NCBI GenBank assembly: GCA_963971425.1
Contig: OZ020514.1
Coordinates: forward strand, 28,880,602 to 28,944,601
Direction: 5' to 3'
Origin: Bryoerythrophyllum caledonicum
Lineage: Eukaryota > Streptophyta > Bryopsida > Pottiales > Pottiaceae
Length of the DNA stretch: 64,000 bases
Shown here piece after piece: positions 49,241-62,178 of the stretch; the stretch's first letter is position 1, and every line of letters begins with the position of its first letter. Made by a program: the position numbers and the translations under genes. The notes under the pieces were generated by a model. The model had not been told where the DNA came from, did not search any database, and worked only from the letters and a program-made list of their open reading frames with translations.

Positions 49241-50187
49241 GAAACAATAGGTTATGATTGCAACAATATACCTTTCACACCACATTCATTAAATTGGGAG
49301 ATTGGGGGTCTCCCAAAATAACAACTCAGGTAGAATTGATCTAAATGTACATATTAAGTATAGAGAATTTGTGCAATGCATGTTTCTGAAATATCTACAA
49401 TTATGGTGTCTACTAAATTGGGAGGCGAAGATTTACGTTTTAAACTCTATGAATATAGAAGATGTTGGTGTGCATGTAAAGCTCTATGCGACATTAATGT
49501 GAGTCAACATGTAATACTTACAAATCCGTAAAAAATACCACACGTTGAAGTACATAGCAATGAATACGTTAAATGTACCATTAAAATTGGTATACATGTT
49601 CAGGTTGAATTGAGTTGAAAGTGTGCCATCAACGCATATGCATGTATAGCCATCGATATAGCAAAGGAAAAATCTCCAAGCAATAAAACTGAAGCATTCC
49701 ACTACATTTTGTGGACAAGTTCAGCTCGAATCGAGCAAAAAGTGCGCCAGTACCTCAGATGTGTGTTAAGCATTCCAAATATTAAATATTTTCATTCTTA
49801 ATCAATGAAATTATCAAAATGACAACTGGAATTTGTGTTCATGATCAGGTCACTCGATTTTGAAAGAGGAGTGTATGCAAAAAGTATAGGCTCATGAGGA
49901 AATGAATCAAACAAAAAGAGGACTACATTGATGAAGTATTGAAATGCATCATGGTACAAATAACATGTGTTGCACTTTTAGCTCAGCACAAGGAGAAAGT
50001 ACACCCCGACATCTCCCATTCGTCAACACATCAATGCGCACAACTATGTATATATAGTCTAGACATTTAAGAGTAGATGGACGCGGGCATAGTGAACTCG
50101 ACTCGAGCTGAATGCTAGTAGTATGATTTCAAATATGAATTTCACTTACAAACAAAACACTTATGACAACATACTATGTTAATTGAA

Positions 50188-52866
50188 TTACTCAGGTATG
50201 GATGTTGAGTTGTTCCTCATGAGGCTTGCTTTAATGATTTCAACCTGCTCTAGAGGTATCTTTGCATTAGAATGGGAAGATTCTCTTTGGATCCTTGATT
50301 TCGATGTCGTGATGAGGGATTTCGTGCTCTCCCAGACCTCCTCAAGGTCGTCATCTATCCCCCACCTCGGACCTCCAGAGGCATCCCAACCCGCATAGCT
50401 TCTTTGGATGTGCGAATCGCGTGAGGTAGGATGGTAGTATTGTATGCGAAGTGAGTTTGGCCGCTCGGGGTAAGAATTAGGATCTGTCATTGCTCGAGCG
50501 ATCCAAACAGGGCGCTCGTCTCCATCACAAGGCCTTATAGCAAGAAAGTAGCCCGCAAATATGTCCCGAGCGATCCGGAATGAGGGCGCATGGCAATCAC
50601 AAACGTGTCCAACAAAGGCATCATCCTCATCAAACTCCTCTCAAAGAACCCCCCCTTCCGTGATCTGGTCCTCGACAATCCGATCAATTCGAGTTGTAGG
50701 CCAAAATCTATTCTGAAGCGTAGTTGGTGGAACCATGGGTTCATTGCATGAATCGTTTACCGCACGCCAATAGTATCTCAGAGGCTCACACCGCCGACAA
50801 TATTCACCAGTAGCATCCTACCGCGATTGTTGCTCCCAATATGAAATGAAACCCAACACGCCCTTTATCACTTCCTCAACATTCCGAATGGGACAAGGTT
50901 GCAAGGCAATTGGATCACCACGAGGCCACAAGGACCTTTCAATAGAATCCTCTTTCCACAACTTGATTCCCCCATCTCACGGAAGCCAATCGTCATTATG
51001 GCACAAAATCTTATACTTCAGCACCGGGCATCCACTACAGTCAACGTAGAATTTGAACTGGTGAGCCTTTGTGTGACCCCAAAGCACTTCATCTCCAACT
51101 AAAATTCCATCACTAATGAAGGACTTGAAGTCTGGAACTTCTTCAATAAGGTGAGGAGCTGTTGGAACTGCTTCAAACTCCATAAATGATTTCATTAGCA
51201 AAGGAACGGTAAGGAAATTTTCCCTCTTCAATGCCATACTCTATCAACCAAATAACGCATCAATGTCATCATGAGTGTGGCCAACTAGCATGAAATTCAC
51301 ATAAACCTCTTGAAAGATACCCTTTGCAAGAAGAAGAGACTAGAAGCAGAAAACATATCTATTCTTATTGTTACTAACAGCATTATCTATTTGCACATGT
51401 AAAATTGGAGGCAGAGGTTTGGCAGGAGTTGGGTTTCCAGAGTGATCAGGTAGTGAAGGCATACACGCATCCTTGGCACCGTGCAACACAACACGGAACA
51501 ACGCAGTCCTCCCGGATCCTTCAAACAATTTCCGACTAGATGCCTTCGGGGATTATTCCAAATCACGCAACAACTTGGCAAAAGAAGCGGCAGTGTAGTT
51601 GACATCATGCGGGTAAATATCTAAGCCATAATGAGCATAACGAACGTTCCTACGACCATGTGCAAGCATTCCTGTGACCGAAATTGGTAATCGCGTAAGG
51701 CCGTCGACATGCTTGATCTTGTGAGAAAGGGCAAGCGAGGCAGTCTTGGAGTGATCCATCTTATCATGCATGATGGTGAGACATTCATCAGGCAATACCT
51801 GAGAGCGGTAACGATTGGAATAATACAACTCCCGATGGGCCATTGCGGAATCCAAGTGGGTGCTCAACTTTAGCTGCCATACCAAAGTGGCCTGAGCTCC
51901 ACGCTGATGTAACTTCCTTTGGGTTTGGAAATCATCACAGAAAGAGCATTGTGCAAAATTATCTCCAGGCCGTTTTGCATTGAAATCAGGAAAGTGGACC
52001 TATCTAATCTTACTTAGTCCAGAAGTCGATATCGGTGGAAGTCCGCAATCTGCTAAATGAGAGTCAAGTGGAGGGATTTGATCTTTCCACTTGAAATTCG
52101 AAGGTAGAACCTTAGCAACAACCTTCTCACTTGAGGGCAGTACTCGAGTCTTAAAAGGCATGTGGTCGGCGTTCTTTTTAAGGATGACAACATTTTGACC
52201 ATTGCTGTCAATACGGAGTTGTCTATGAACATCTAACTTAATATGCCTCCTGAAAACCACTATCGTGCCAAAGTACATATGCATCCTAAGGACCTTAATC
52301 TTATCACGAGGATATAGCTGGACACAACTTCTAGACCAGCAGGAGTTAGCAGCGACAAAGTTGATGGAGTCATCTGAGAAGAGCCGGCTCGACTTCGACA
52401 AAGGAGATACCGGAGGATTTCTAAAGGAGCTCTCATAAGAGCGGGTCCTCTCACCAAAGGGCTGGTTTCGCATTGCCATCAGAGTTTCGTAAGTCTCCCA
52501 TTGGTTATGATGGAATAGACTAACGCCATTGTAAAACACCCGCTCAATTGGCCAGGCCTTCACACAATATCGCCATTCATCCGGTGCTTCATCCGCAACA
52601 TATGTTTTTGATACTTGAATGGCAACATGTGTCTCATCTAATAGAGATGTTGATCCAGAAACATCAGATGACCGTAGGTTTTGAAGAATCCCATCTGAAA
52701 TGGTAACATCGGTGATATTTTTCATTTCTACAATTTTCCCAACCCATTGACGGCGATGAAGAACTACAAAATCAGGCTAATTAGGGTCGAGAGGATTATT
52801 CTGGAAGGAGCCGCTATCGTTGGAATTGAATTCACCGATGAAGTAGACAGTGCTTGAACTTGCCAT
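50188..52866 (-). pseudogene. B2: second copy of the DUF7869-like gene, same nine stops
   Basis: Mirror of B1: ATG at 52866, terminal TAA at 50190-50188, 892 codons in one frame. The internal stops of B1 are all present at the mirrored positions (for example the TAG/TGA pair at 51241-51246 and the TAG at 52002-52000). Because shared inactivating changes are found in both copies, B2 arose by duplication after the gene had already acquired the stops, or the arms have been homogenised since. The small C-terminal differences (for example ASGGPRWGIDDDLEEVWEST against APGGLRWRIDDDLEEVWKST) are the only clustered ones. Confidence 0.75.
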
Positions 52867-53200
52867 CTCAAATCTGCCAGTGCATACAGAGACCGCATTA
52901 ATGTAGACGTGATTATCTAGTTCAAGGGCGCATTCAGCTCAACTTGAGTTGATTGTGAATAGATAATGCATGTTTGTCCATGCTCAAAAAGGATGAACTA
53001 CGAGAGTGATGTCGCTTTGGTTTCAGGGCAAGGGGGATGGAATATTGAAGGATGCACATTAAGCTCGATTCGAGCATAATATGGAAAGCAAAAACCATGT
53101 CCACATTCACATTAGTATTGAAGTGAACTGTACTCACTAATATATTACTGAAAACTTAATAGTGGCTGGAGATCCAATGATGCGAATAATCAACAATATT

Positions 53201-53941
53201 TGAATTAATTGTGCAACGAAAATAGCTGGCTAATCCCAACTTCCAAGTACCAACAAAATTCCGGTGATCGAAAGATGTCCTGCCATCTTGCATATTCAGC
53301 TCGACTCGAGAAGAATGTGTCACGGCAACATCCGATGAACCCTCACCTTCCAAGTTCCACCTACATTCTACGGTTGCTTTTCTATGGTGTTCTAGAGACC
53401 TCCTAACATCGTACACAATCAGCTCGACTCGAGTTGAATGTGCAATTGGAATTGCTTTTTAACTTTCACCTTCCAAGTTCGAGAAACATTCAAAGGTTGC
53501 TGCTCCACATTAATCACATGATGTCCTAACGTCGTGTACAATTAGCTCGACTCGAGTTGAATGTGCAACTGAAATTGTTGTTGAACTTTCACCTTCCAAG
53601 TTCTAGTAACATTCTGAGGTTGCTAGTCTACATTGATCACATGAAGTCCTCACGCCGCACACAATCAGCTCGACTCGAGCTGAAAGTGTAACTGAAATTG
53701 CTGTTGAACTCACGCCTTCCAAGTTCCAGCAACATTCTGAGGTTGCTGCTCTATATTGATCACATGATGTCCTCACGTTGTGCACAATCAGCTCGACTCG
53801 AGCTCAATGTGTAACTAAAATTGTTGTTGAACTCTCGCCTTCCAAGTTCCAGCCACATTCTGATGATGTTGCTCTACATTAATCACAGAATATCCTCATG
53901 ACCAACACATTTAGCTCAACTCGAGCTGAATTTGCAACCGA
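53201..53941. repeat. 123-bp palindrome array, right-arm copy
   Basis: Reverse complement of the array at 3120-3860, with the same six units and the same spacing. Confidence 0.88.
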
Positions 53942-54728
53942 GGTCCTTCCACTTTATCAATAAGGTCAATTCATACCCCAAAATATGCGGCGACATACGC
54001 GGACACGTGAAGTTTTCAAGTTTAATGATACACTGCAGCAATTACGGTCATAACCATTGCAATGAACACAATGGTCCACAACATTGCACGACTTGAGTAC
54101 GAACGTCAACGACTTTGATGAAATACAATATTGAAAGTTTAACACCCAGTGAAAAGCAAACGTCAAGAGGGAGAAAAGATGGGAAATCAATATACCTGAC
54201 AAACAAACATTGGTCAAACTGCTATACGTGAAGACAGAAAGAGATACTCTACTCATCCATGCCCCGAATGGCACCTATCGCTACCTCATTGCGACGATTG
54301 AACTGTAGTATATACCATTGGATAATTTCACACTCTATCACATCGAAGCAAATGCTAATAACTCTACACCGACGCAGATGCTAATAACTCTCAGAGAAGT
54401 AGAGAAACCAAAGGCCAACACAAACAATGTAAGACGTGCGGAGTCTCAACGCGTAGAGCGAAGTAGAGGAAAGAGGAAGAAGGAGTTCGAATAGTGCGGC
54501 TGTTGTTGAGAGAGCCAACGTCACTTCGGGAGCGACGAGAGGATGGTTTGGGCGGGAAAGACTATTTTTGGACGGTAAAAGTAGGTGATGGAAAAGTCTG
54601 CCTGAATTATTGCACCACATTATTTGGGGAATTGAAAGTAGCTTTGTCCGTTTATCGTAGGATGGATATCAACGGTCCAAATCTCTGTACTTTTTGTGGA
54701 CGATCCATTGTTTGCTGTATGGGATTTG

Positions 54729-54870
54729 GGTTTAGCATTTAGGTGTAGGGTTTTTGTTAGGGTTTAGAGTTTAGAGTTTAGGGTTTAGGATTTGTTTTAG
54801 GGTAGGATTTTGGATTTAGTGTTTAGGATTTGTTTTAGGGTAGGATTTTGGATTTAGTGTTTAGGTGTTT
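54729..54870 (+). repeat. Degenerate telomere-like repeat (TTTAGGG)
   Basis: Runs of TTTAGGG, GTTTAG and GGTTTAGAG variants, including two copies of a 38-base unit beginning GGATTTGTTTTAGGG (about 54788 and 54826). This matches the plant telomere unit. It lies at the edge of the duplicated block. Confidence 0.75.
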
Positions 54871-55768
54871 ATGTTTATGAATTGTTATTAACATTCCTTC
54901 ATTTATTCAGCTGTTTTTAATTGGTTCGCAATTCACTATGGAACATATTCATACCCATCTATAGTCACCGTGTACAATTATTTCAACTAATTGAACAAAT
55001 GACCTTAGGTTAAATTATAGTGTCTAGTTTGTCCATTTATGGTTTTTATGTATATGCTATTATGTTTTGTGTATAATTATTCACAACTTAGCCTTATGAA
55101 CTTGGTTCATTTTGTGTTTAAAAAATCGGTCTTTATTACATACATTGCATAACATGCATTAAGTTACATGATGAGGTTGCCAAATTATAGGGGCTATTGT
55201 TGTATGTTAACAATGTAAATACTAACCATAAACGTTGTAACAACTTGACTTGTATTTAGGTAATTTATAGTAGAAATATAGTATTGAAAATAAGCAAACT
55301 TCCCCATTAATATTCTCGTTGTAAAATTATTTTAGATTCACATAATTAAAAATGATGTATTTAGAAATTCAACGATAGTGCATTTTTCATTGATGTGAAT
55401 AAAGCACTAAGAAGACACGTTCTACACTAAAATTAATCTTCAATATATGATGTTTGCATTTACCTATTTAAATTTGTTATAATATTTCAAATGAGCACTG
55501 TTCATTTTAATACCCTTGTATTGTATGTTAGGTGAATATTTTTTAATTGATATTTATCACGCTTGTATCATTGATATAGGATGTTTCATAGAATATGTTT
55601 AAATGATTAAAATCCATTCGGATGTGTGAACAATTTCCCTTATTCACCAAACCTTCACTAATTAAATTTGTAGTATATACCACAACTACAAAATATAGAT
55701 ATAATACACCCACTTCATATTATTTTAGTTGGTTCAAATAATAATAACTATAAATCATTGTACATATT

Positions 55769-55911
55769 AATTATGTTCTAGAGAACCAAAGTTTTAAAAG
55801 TACAATTATAGTATGACATTATTAATGGCAGCATGAACATAATTATGTTCTAGAGAACCAAAGTTTCAAAACTATAATTATAGTATGACATTATTAATGG
55901 CAGCATGAACA
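55769..55911. repeat. 72-bp tandem duplication
   Basis: 55769-55840 and 55841-55911 both begin AATTATGTTCTAGAGAACCA and end GGCAGCATGAACAT, with only a few differences. Confidence 0.9.
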
Positions 55912-58394
55912 TATTCCACTCAATGAAGTCTAGTTAACTTATTTAATGCATTGATATATTACACAAATACATAATTATTCACATTGGTCATGTAATAGAT
56001 CATATAATGATACAAAATTATTACTCCCACATGATGAACTATTGTCAAAACACCTCATATTGATATTGTTATTCATTACTCATTGAAAAACATACACCAA
56101 AAGAAGTATACGTGATACATCTTCAAAGAACATTGAGTATGAAATCACTCTTGTACTCGAGCGTCTCGCACTCCACGAAAGAAGAATCAACGAGTGCAAG
56201 TAGTATAGAAGAATGCAGAGCCTTCACTAATGATAATCAATCATTTAACGCAATGGTAATCTCTAACACTCTCTAACTCACTCACAAAGCTTGACTTGAT
56301 AAAGGCATCAAGTCAAGGACGTGTGCGGCGCTTTACGCACACGCATACAATCCCAGTTGGATGAAAATCATCCACGTTTGAATGCAATGCGCTGAAGTTT
56401 GCCCAACAACAGATGTTGATTAGTAACAAACTAACAAATGCTAAAACTACGATAGAAAGAGGCCCTCCACGCCACATCCCGTGACATTAGTGCTTCATAA
56501 ATTTTATCTAGTTTTGATGTAGTAAGGTGCACTTTACAAAGGTAGTGTAAGTCTTGTGTTGCCAAAAAATCTTTTCTGAAACGAAGATGAAATGAATTAA
56601 ATGCATCAGGCTTCTCTATGCTAATACTCCATGAGTCAAAAATTCTTCTTGATATTTTCCTAATAAAAGTTAGTTGAAATTTGCAATTAAATGAACCTTT
56701 GAAATTTCATAGATATGATGGCCCTAGATCATACTACATTGAAGACATAATATAGTGTTTTCTATGGTAATGCATGAAGTCAATAATATTTGTAACAACA
56801 TTTAAAAAGATAAAAACCATAATATTCAAATATCCCGAGGAGTAGTCATCATGTTTCTTTAGGAAAACAAAGTTGTTTACATTTGCAATGTCGTTACTTT
56901 ATTAAGTGTCAATTGAAATATTGTATCTTAACCTTTCAAGGTTTGTGAAGCGACATTGTGGTTGCAACACATGATGTTTTGTTTATTAGGCATACAAGGT
57001 GTTTGAATGGATGGATGAAATTGATACAAAAGCTTGCGTGAGTATGTGTAGCGATCCAAAGATACAAAGATATCAAACTGTATATTGCTACACTATCTTT
57101 GACAACGTGTGTGAGAAGTTGAAAAAACAACAGTTGATCTATTTGGCGAGGAACTTTAGAGTTTTGGGTGTATATATCGGAATGTCCTCTTATTAGAAGT
57201 TGTTAAATGAATTTTTTAAAACTAAAAATGTGATATCTTATTCAATATTGAATTATTAAATATTACATTGCAGTTAAATATATCTTTTGCGTTAACTACA
57301 ATGACTAAAAATCTATGACAGATTAGTTAGCATGAATTTTATGTTAATTTGACAATATTCAATCAACTAACAATAATCAAAATAATGGTGTATTAGAAGA
57401 GATTTCAAGTTTACTACAAGGAAATGGAAAACAAAGTATATATTGATTCATTATAGGCCTTAAAACTCAACGACAAATTGAGGCGATAAAATACGTGGTA
57501 CTAGAAATCACTGAATATGTGGTGATTAAATTTCAAGGATGAATACCAATTTATGTTTATGATGTCTCTCAAAGGTCACAACTTCAGATGTATCTAGCAG
57601 TTGGCGCTTGCTTTGCAACGCACTAGTTCACCTATTTTAATGTAGTTTTTTATCACAAAATATAAAAAACAAAGGTAACAACAATGTACATACAATATTA
57701 ATATGTTAAGTTTGAAACCTATGCATGCATTTTAATAATTTAATAGAATAGAGTAGAAAAAAAATTAGCTTTTAGATTTTTTTGCATTTTAACATTGGAT
57801 TTCAAAAACGTTATGAACACCAAATTTGTAATCTAGAGTTTCAAATTTATTTTGGATAAAAACAAATTGCAACACACAAATGCAAATTTAACACACACGA
57901 ACTCAACTCGCAATCTCACCTCAAAACTTGTTATTTCAATCTCCACAACTCGAATATGCAATTTTGCAACTCCAACTTTGTATGCCAACCTCCAAGATCA
58001 CAACTCCAACTTCACAACTTTTCACTCCAAGTTTAGAACTCATAATTTACAATTCAATCTTTTAGTGTTAACTCAAAAATAATATTTTGAACGACAAATT
58101 GCAAAGATGATGAAGAGCACAAATTGCAACACACAAATGCAAATTTGTCACACCTAAAAACTCAAGCCAATGCATTGCAACGCAATAGTCCAACCATATT
58201 AATGTTGTTTCAATATTATGATTGAGGAAATTGGATGTGTGGGGCGAGTGGTGGATGAAAAGGTTTCCCCATGGTTGAAAGACCCGTGGGGAAGGTCACC
58301 TATGACCGTGCGCATGAGTTGACGTGTTGGGTAGAAAAGTGAGGTCATTTGTTCTAGGTTTTGTTTCAGCTTGTGTTGTTGGTGGTCGATGTGT

Positions 58395-58640
58395 TGAAGG
58401 TGTGTGAGAGAGAGAGCGCGTATATTAGAGTTGTGCGTGTGTGAGGATTTTTGTGCGTGTGAGTGAGTCTATGAGTTGCGTGTGTGCACGTATTTTAGAG
58501 TTGTGCATGTGTGTGTGTGAGTGTGTGAGTGTGTGAGTTGTGTGTGTGTGAGTGTGCGCGTGTGCGTGTGTGAGGGTTGTAAAAGTGTGTGAGTGTGCGC
58601 GTGTGCGTGTGTGAGGGTTGTAAAAGTGTCTGAGTTTGTC
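58395..58640. repeat. GT/GTGTGAG microsatellite tract
   Basis: Interrupted GTGTGTGAG and GTGTGCGCGTGTG repeats, including a 50-base direct duplication (58556 and 58594, GTGCGCGTGTGCGTGTGTGAG). Confidence 0.8.
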
Positions 58641-58999
58641 ATTAGGTTTTGTGTTGTGTCAGGTGTGTTTGCAATAGGAGAGTGCGGTTGTGAGAGATTG
58701 TTTTTTTGCTAGGATTTCTGTGAGGGAAGTTTGTTGTGAGGGTTAGCATGTTCATTGTACGTGGTTTTCTTTTTTGTGCGTCTGTGTCTGTGAGAGTCGT
58801 TTGTTGCAAATGTATCTGTGTCAATAGTGCGGGATTGTGCGCGGATTCCTTTGCGCATAGTGTGTGGAGCGAGTGAGAGCAGTCAGGACAGAAAGTTCTG
58901 ACCTTGGAGTGAGAAATTCGAAGCAAACTGGTTAGTTTGGACCTGATTCAGTTTTTTGTGTATGTTTGAGTTTTGTGTATGTTTCAGTTTCGTGTTTGA

Positions 59000-59640
59000 A
59001 TTTATGTTTGATTTTGTGTCTATGGTTGAGTTCGTGTTTTTCTATATGTTTGAGTTTGTGTTTATGTTTGAATTTATGTTTCAGTTTGTGTTCCTGTTAT
59101 TTTCCAATCATAGTAGTAGAATTTTGTGATGAACGTTGTGATATCAGCTAATTGTATGTGAATGGTTTCATTTTCTTCGTTTATGTTTGATTTTGTATTG
59201 ATGTTGAGTTTGTGATTGAACTGATTTTGTGTTGATGTTGATTTCGTGTTGTTGTCATTTTTTCTATCATAATAGTAGAATTCTCTGTTGAACGCTGTGA
59301 CTTCAGCTCATTGTATTTGAATCGATTCAATTTTTTGGTTTATGATTGATTTTGTGTTGTTGTTGAGTTTGTGATTCAACTGATTTTGTGTTGATGTTGA
59401 TTTCATGTTGCTGTCATTTTTTCTATCATAGTAGTAGAATTCCTGTGATGGAAGCTGTGATTTCAACTCATTGTATTTGAATCGATTCATTTTGTTGGTT
59501 TAGGTTTGATTTTGTGTTGTTATTGAGTTTGCGATTCAACTGATTTTGTATTGATGTTCATTTCGTATTTGTGGCATTTCTATCATAGTAGTAGAATTGT
59601 GTAACAAACCATGTGATTTCAGCTATTTGAATCTGTGCGT
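59000..59640. repeat. About 160-bp tandem repeat upstream of A2
   Basis: The phrase TATCATAGTAGTAGAATT returns at about 59107, 59264, 59425 and 59582, about 158 bases apart. It is followed each time by 'gctgtgatttcagctcattg' and 'gaatcgattca', then TGATTTTGTGTTGATG. About 3.5 units. The 'TTCAGCTCATTGTATTTGAA' stretch in each unit resembles a decayed half of the 31-bp palindrome. Confidence 0.75.
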
Positions 59641-59769
59641 TTACAATGCATAGGTGCTGAGATTGAGCAATTGGAGCAGAGCAGTCGGTGTTTTTCTTCA
59701 CACGAAGAAATGTCGCATACTAGATAAGAATTTTTATCCCCGAAATCAATGACTTCCATCCGGTTACAT

Positions 59770-60520
59770 GCATAATCAGCTCGACTCGAGTTGATTATGC
59801 ACAATTCTAGATACGGGAGCGTTGAAAATAGGATATAGGGATGGCAAATTCAGCTCGATTTGAGCTAATTGTGTACTAAAATAATAAAATTAACCAATCG
59901 TTGAGAAGTTAAGCTAGCCATACCTGTGGCCAAACGAACAAAAATACAAGTAATATATCACACGATAGATTCGCATGAATATCTTAACTAAAATCACCAT
60001 GACAGTTGGTAATCTAAACAGTAAACCATAAAATGCGACTTGCTGATTGCATGATTAGCTCAACTCGAGTTAAATGTGCATAATACGAAGGACAACGACA
60101 TCATTTAAAAATATTAACAGACTGCAATCAAAAGCATCAAACCACTGCACCCGCAAACAGAAGTTTCAGATTCAACTCGGACCGAGTTGAATATGAATGT
60201 CAACATTGTGCTTACATATGACTATCTAAGGATGTGAAAGCGAAACCTCTGGAAAGAAAATACGATTATTAACTTTACAGTAAAGTCGAATCAGTGTTAA
60301 TTATAAAATCACGTTGAGATTAATAATCTAAACAATAGACCATATACTTAAATCCTCTTCTTGCACATTTAGCTCAACCCGAGTTGAATGTGCATGAAAG
60401 AAAGTCTTTTTATTAATCAAAAATATAAAGAGACTGCAGAGAAATGCAACAATACACTGAATCTAGAAATGGAAATTATAAATTCAACTCGAACCGAGTT
60501 GAATATGAATGTTACCATTG
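59770..60520. repeat. Palindrome cluster with about 300-bp repeat period, upstream of A2
   Basis: Palindromes occur at about 59772-59800 (perfect, GCATAATCAGCTCGA then TCGAGTTGATTATGC with one change), 59848-59875, 60055-60083, 60168-60198, 60365-60395 and 60478-60508. The two types (CACATTTAGCTC and ATTCAACTCG) alternate, and the pair 60055/60168 repeats as 60365/60478. Between them recur TAATCTAAACA.TA.ACCATA and AAATC.CAT/G.GAGAT. Only one such unit is present beside A1. Confidence 0.75.
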
Positions 60521-62012
60521 AACACAAAAATGTCAATCTTAAGTTGTAAAACGAAAGAGAAGCTGACATTGTAAAATTGAATCCTGCAGTGAGGTTGAGG
60601 AACACTTGGCGCTGCTCGATAGATTCCAACGTTGCAATTGAATCAGATGACGTGAACGACGCTTCAATGGGACCATTCTACGAAATTTGAGAACCCCAAC
60701 GGCATGAGGGGTGGTCCTTACAGAACGTCCCAACAACAAACACCCTGGCCCTGGTACACAAATAGGTGGGCAAAGAAAATTACCTTCCACCTGCGTTGTT
60801 AGATCCGACGTTAACGTGGACCACCAGGACATATGGGTTGTACTAAAGTGTCAATCAGAAACGACCCAGAAGTTCGTATAGTGCATTTTGATTGACTGCA
60901 CCTGTCAGTTCTTCAGCCTCGCTCCGCTGCTATCCAGTCTGGAGGACACAATCTTCACGACGATGCTGAAAGGACTTGAAGAGTTGCAGGATCAAAATTT
61001 TTGGGTCACGCCCAATGGACTTCCATTGCGCGCAAAAGCATTGACTTCGAAGTTGCGGACTTAAGTTTTCCAGTCGATGACAATGAGGCTCGCTGAAACA
61101 CGGAACTTCTCAACCTCAATGGAGCCAGGTGAAGTTTCTCTCAGAACTGAGAGTCAATCGATTACTAGTCAAGGCTCGTCTAGGAAGAGGACCTCACGCC
61201 CAAGCGGAAGTAACCTACGCTGCTCACGTCTCGGAGAGGCTGCAAAGCCGAGACAACCTAGGCGTTCAACTGCCACTGACACTCAGCGCCGGAAACTAGC
61301 CTGTGGATAGGAGAAACCCCTAGCAGTAACACAGAGCGATTTGGAGGTCAGCATAGCTTCTGCGCTGACTAGTATAACAATAGAGCTAAGGTCGGGCGAT
61401 ACCATTGACTACAAAAACGCCACGGTCGTGTACGAGAAGTTCTGGGCAGAATGCCAAGACTACTTCGTCTTCCCGAACCAAGCCAAGCGTGAGATCGACA
61501 TCAACCAAATGTCAAATGCTCCCGTTGACTGGACTATCCGAGCCATGGAGCAGAAGGGCGTGGAGTCCATGAAGAACTACTTGATAAATATACCAGACAA
61601 GTCCGCCAAACAAACATTGCGCGTGATGCCTGACACACCTGTAGAGCCCACAAGTGATTGGGAAGATATCCGGAAGATGAACTTCAAGATCATCCACGGA
61701 CAGCACAGTGTTGCGGCGAGCAAGGCAATGATTGCTTAGAAGAAGGTGCCGGAGACAATCCTTTGCCACTTCCAAACGTGGGGCTGCTTTGTGGTGTGGT
61801 CGCTGGACAAGGAGAAGCTGAGAAGAATTTCAGCGTTCTACAACCGCGTCAACCACTTCTCAATTTTCAAGCCGCCGTGGGCCACAAACATCCTCAGCAC
61901 CTATCCGATCTGGCTCAATCTAGGGCGTCCGACACCACCCAAGCCATAGAATACTCCCGATGGTCATGGTCGTGCGATTCCTTGAACGATAAGAAGTACA
62001 GGGTAAGTTGTC

Positions 62013-62178
62013 CACATTCAGCTCGAGTCGAGTTGATTATGAATATGTTAGTTTCCATCATTCATGTTTACATTTTGAACTGATATAATGCTTACTCTTC
62101 ATATGCAAATGTTAGCTAGTTAGATAGATTTATTCATATTATTGACATACATGTTCACCTCGACTCGAGCTGAACATG
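62013..62178. repeat. Two palindromes in the A2 intron
   Basis: 62013-62042 (CACATTCAGCTCGAG then TCGAGTTGATTATG) and 62150-62178 (CATGTTCACCTCGAC then TCGAGCTGAACATG). The intron starts GTAAGT at 62003. Positions match the A1 intron. Confidence 0.8.

Larger units (their letters stand above)
49277..54067 (-). repeat. Right arm of the 4791-bp inverted repeat
   Basis: It is the reverse complement of 2994-7784 at a constant offset (positions sum to 57061). Protein-level comparison shows no change over the 241-codon segment 52725-52000. It shows one change in 86 codons at 50977-51237 and about eight in the last 64 codons of B (50188-50400), so identity is uneven along the arm. Confidence 0.93.
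54068..58960. other. Region separating B2 from A2; no recognisable gene
   Basis: Starts at the end of the inverted repeat. It contains telomere-like repeats, a 72-bp tandem duplication, AT-rich DNA, and copies of AATTGCAACACACAAATGCAAATTT at 57863 and 58122, then a GT-rich tract. Since A1 and B1 are adjacent on the left, this DNA may have been inserted between B2 and A2, or have come from the breakpoint of the duplication. Confidence 0.5.

Noticed and set aside
48986..49285. Cys/Val-rich 99-codon minus-strand frame
   Set aside because: Translation of the CA/GT low-complexity tract.
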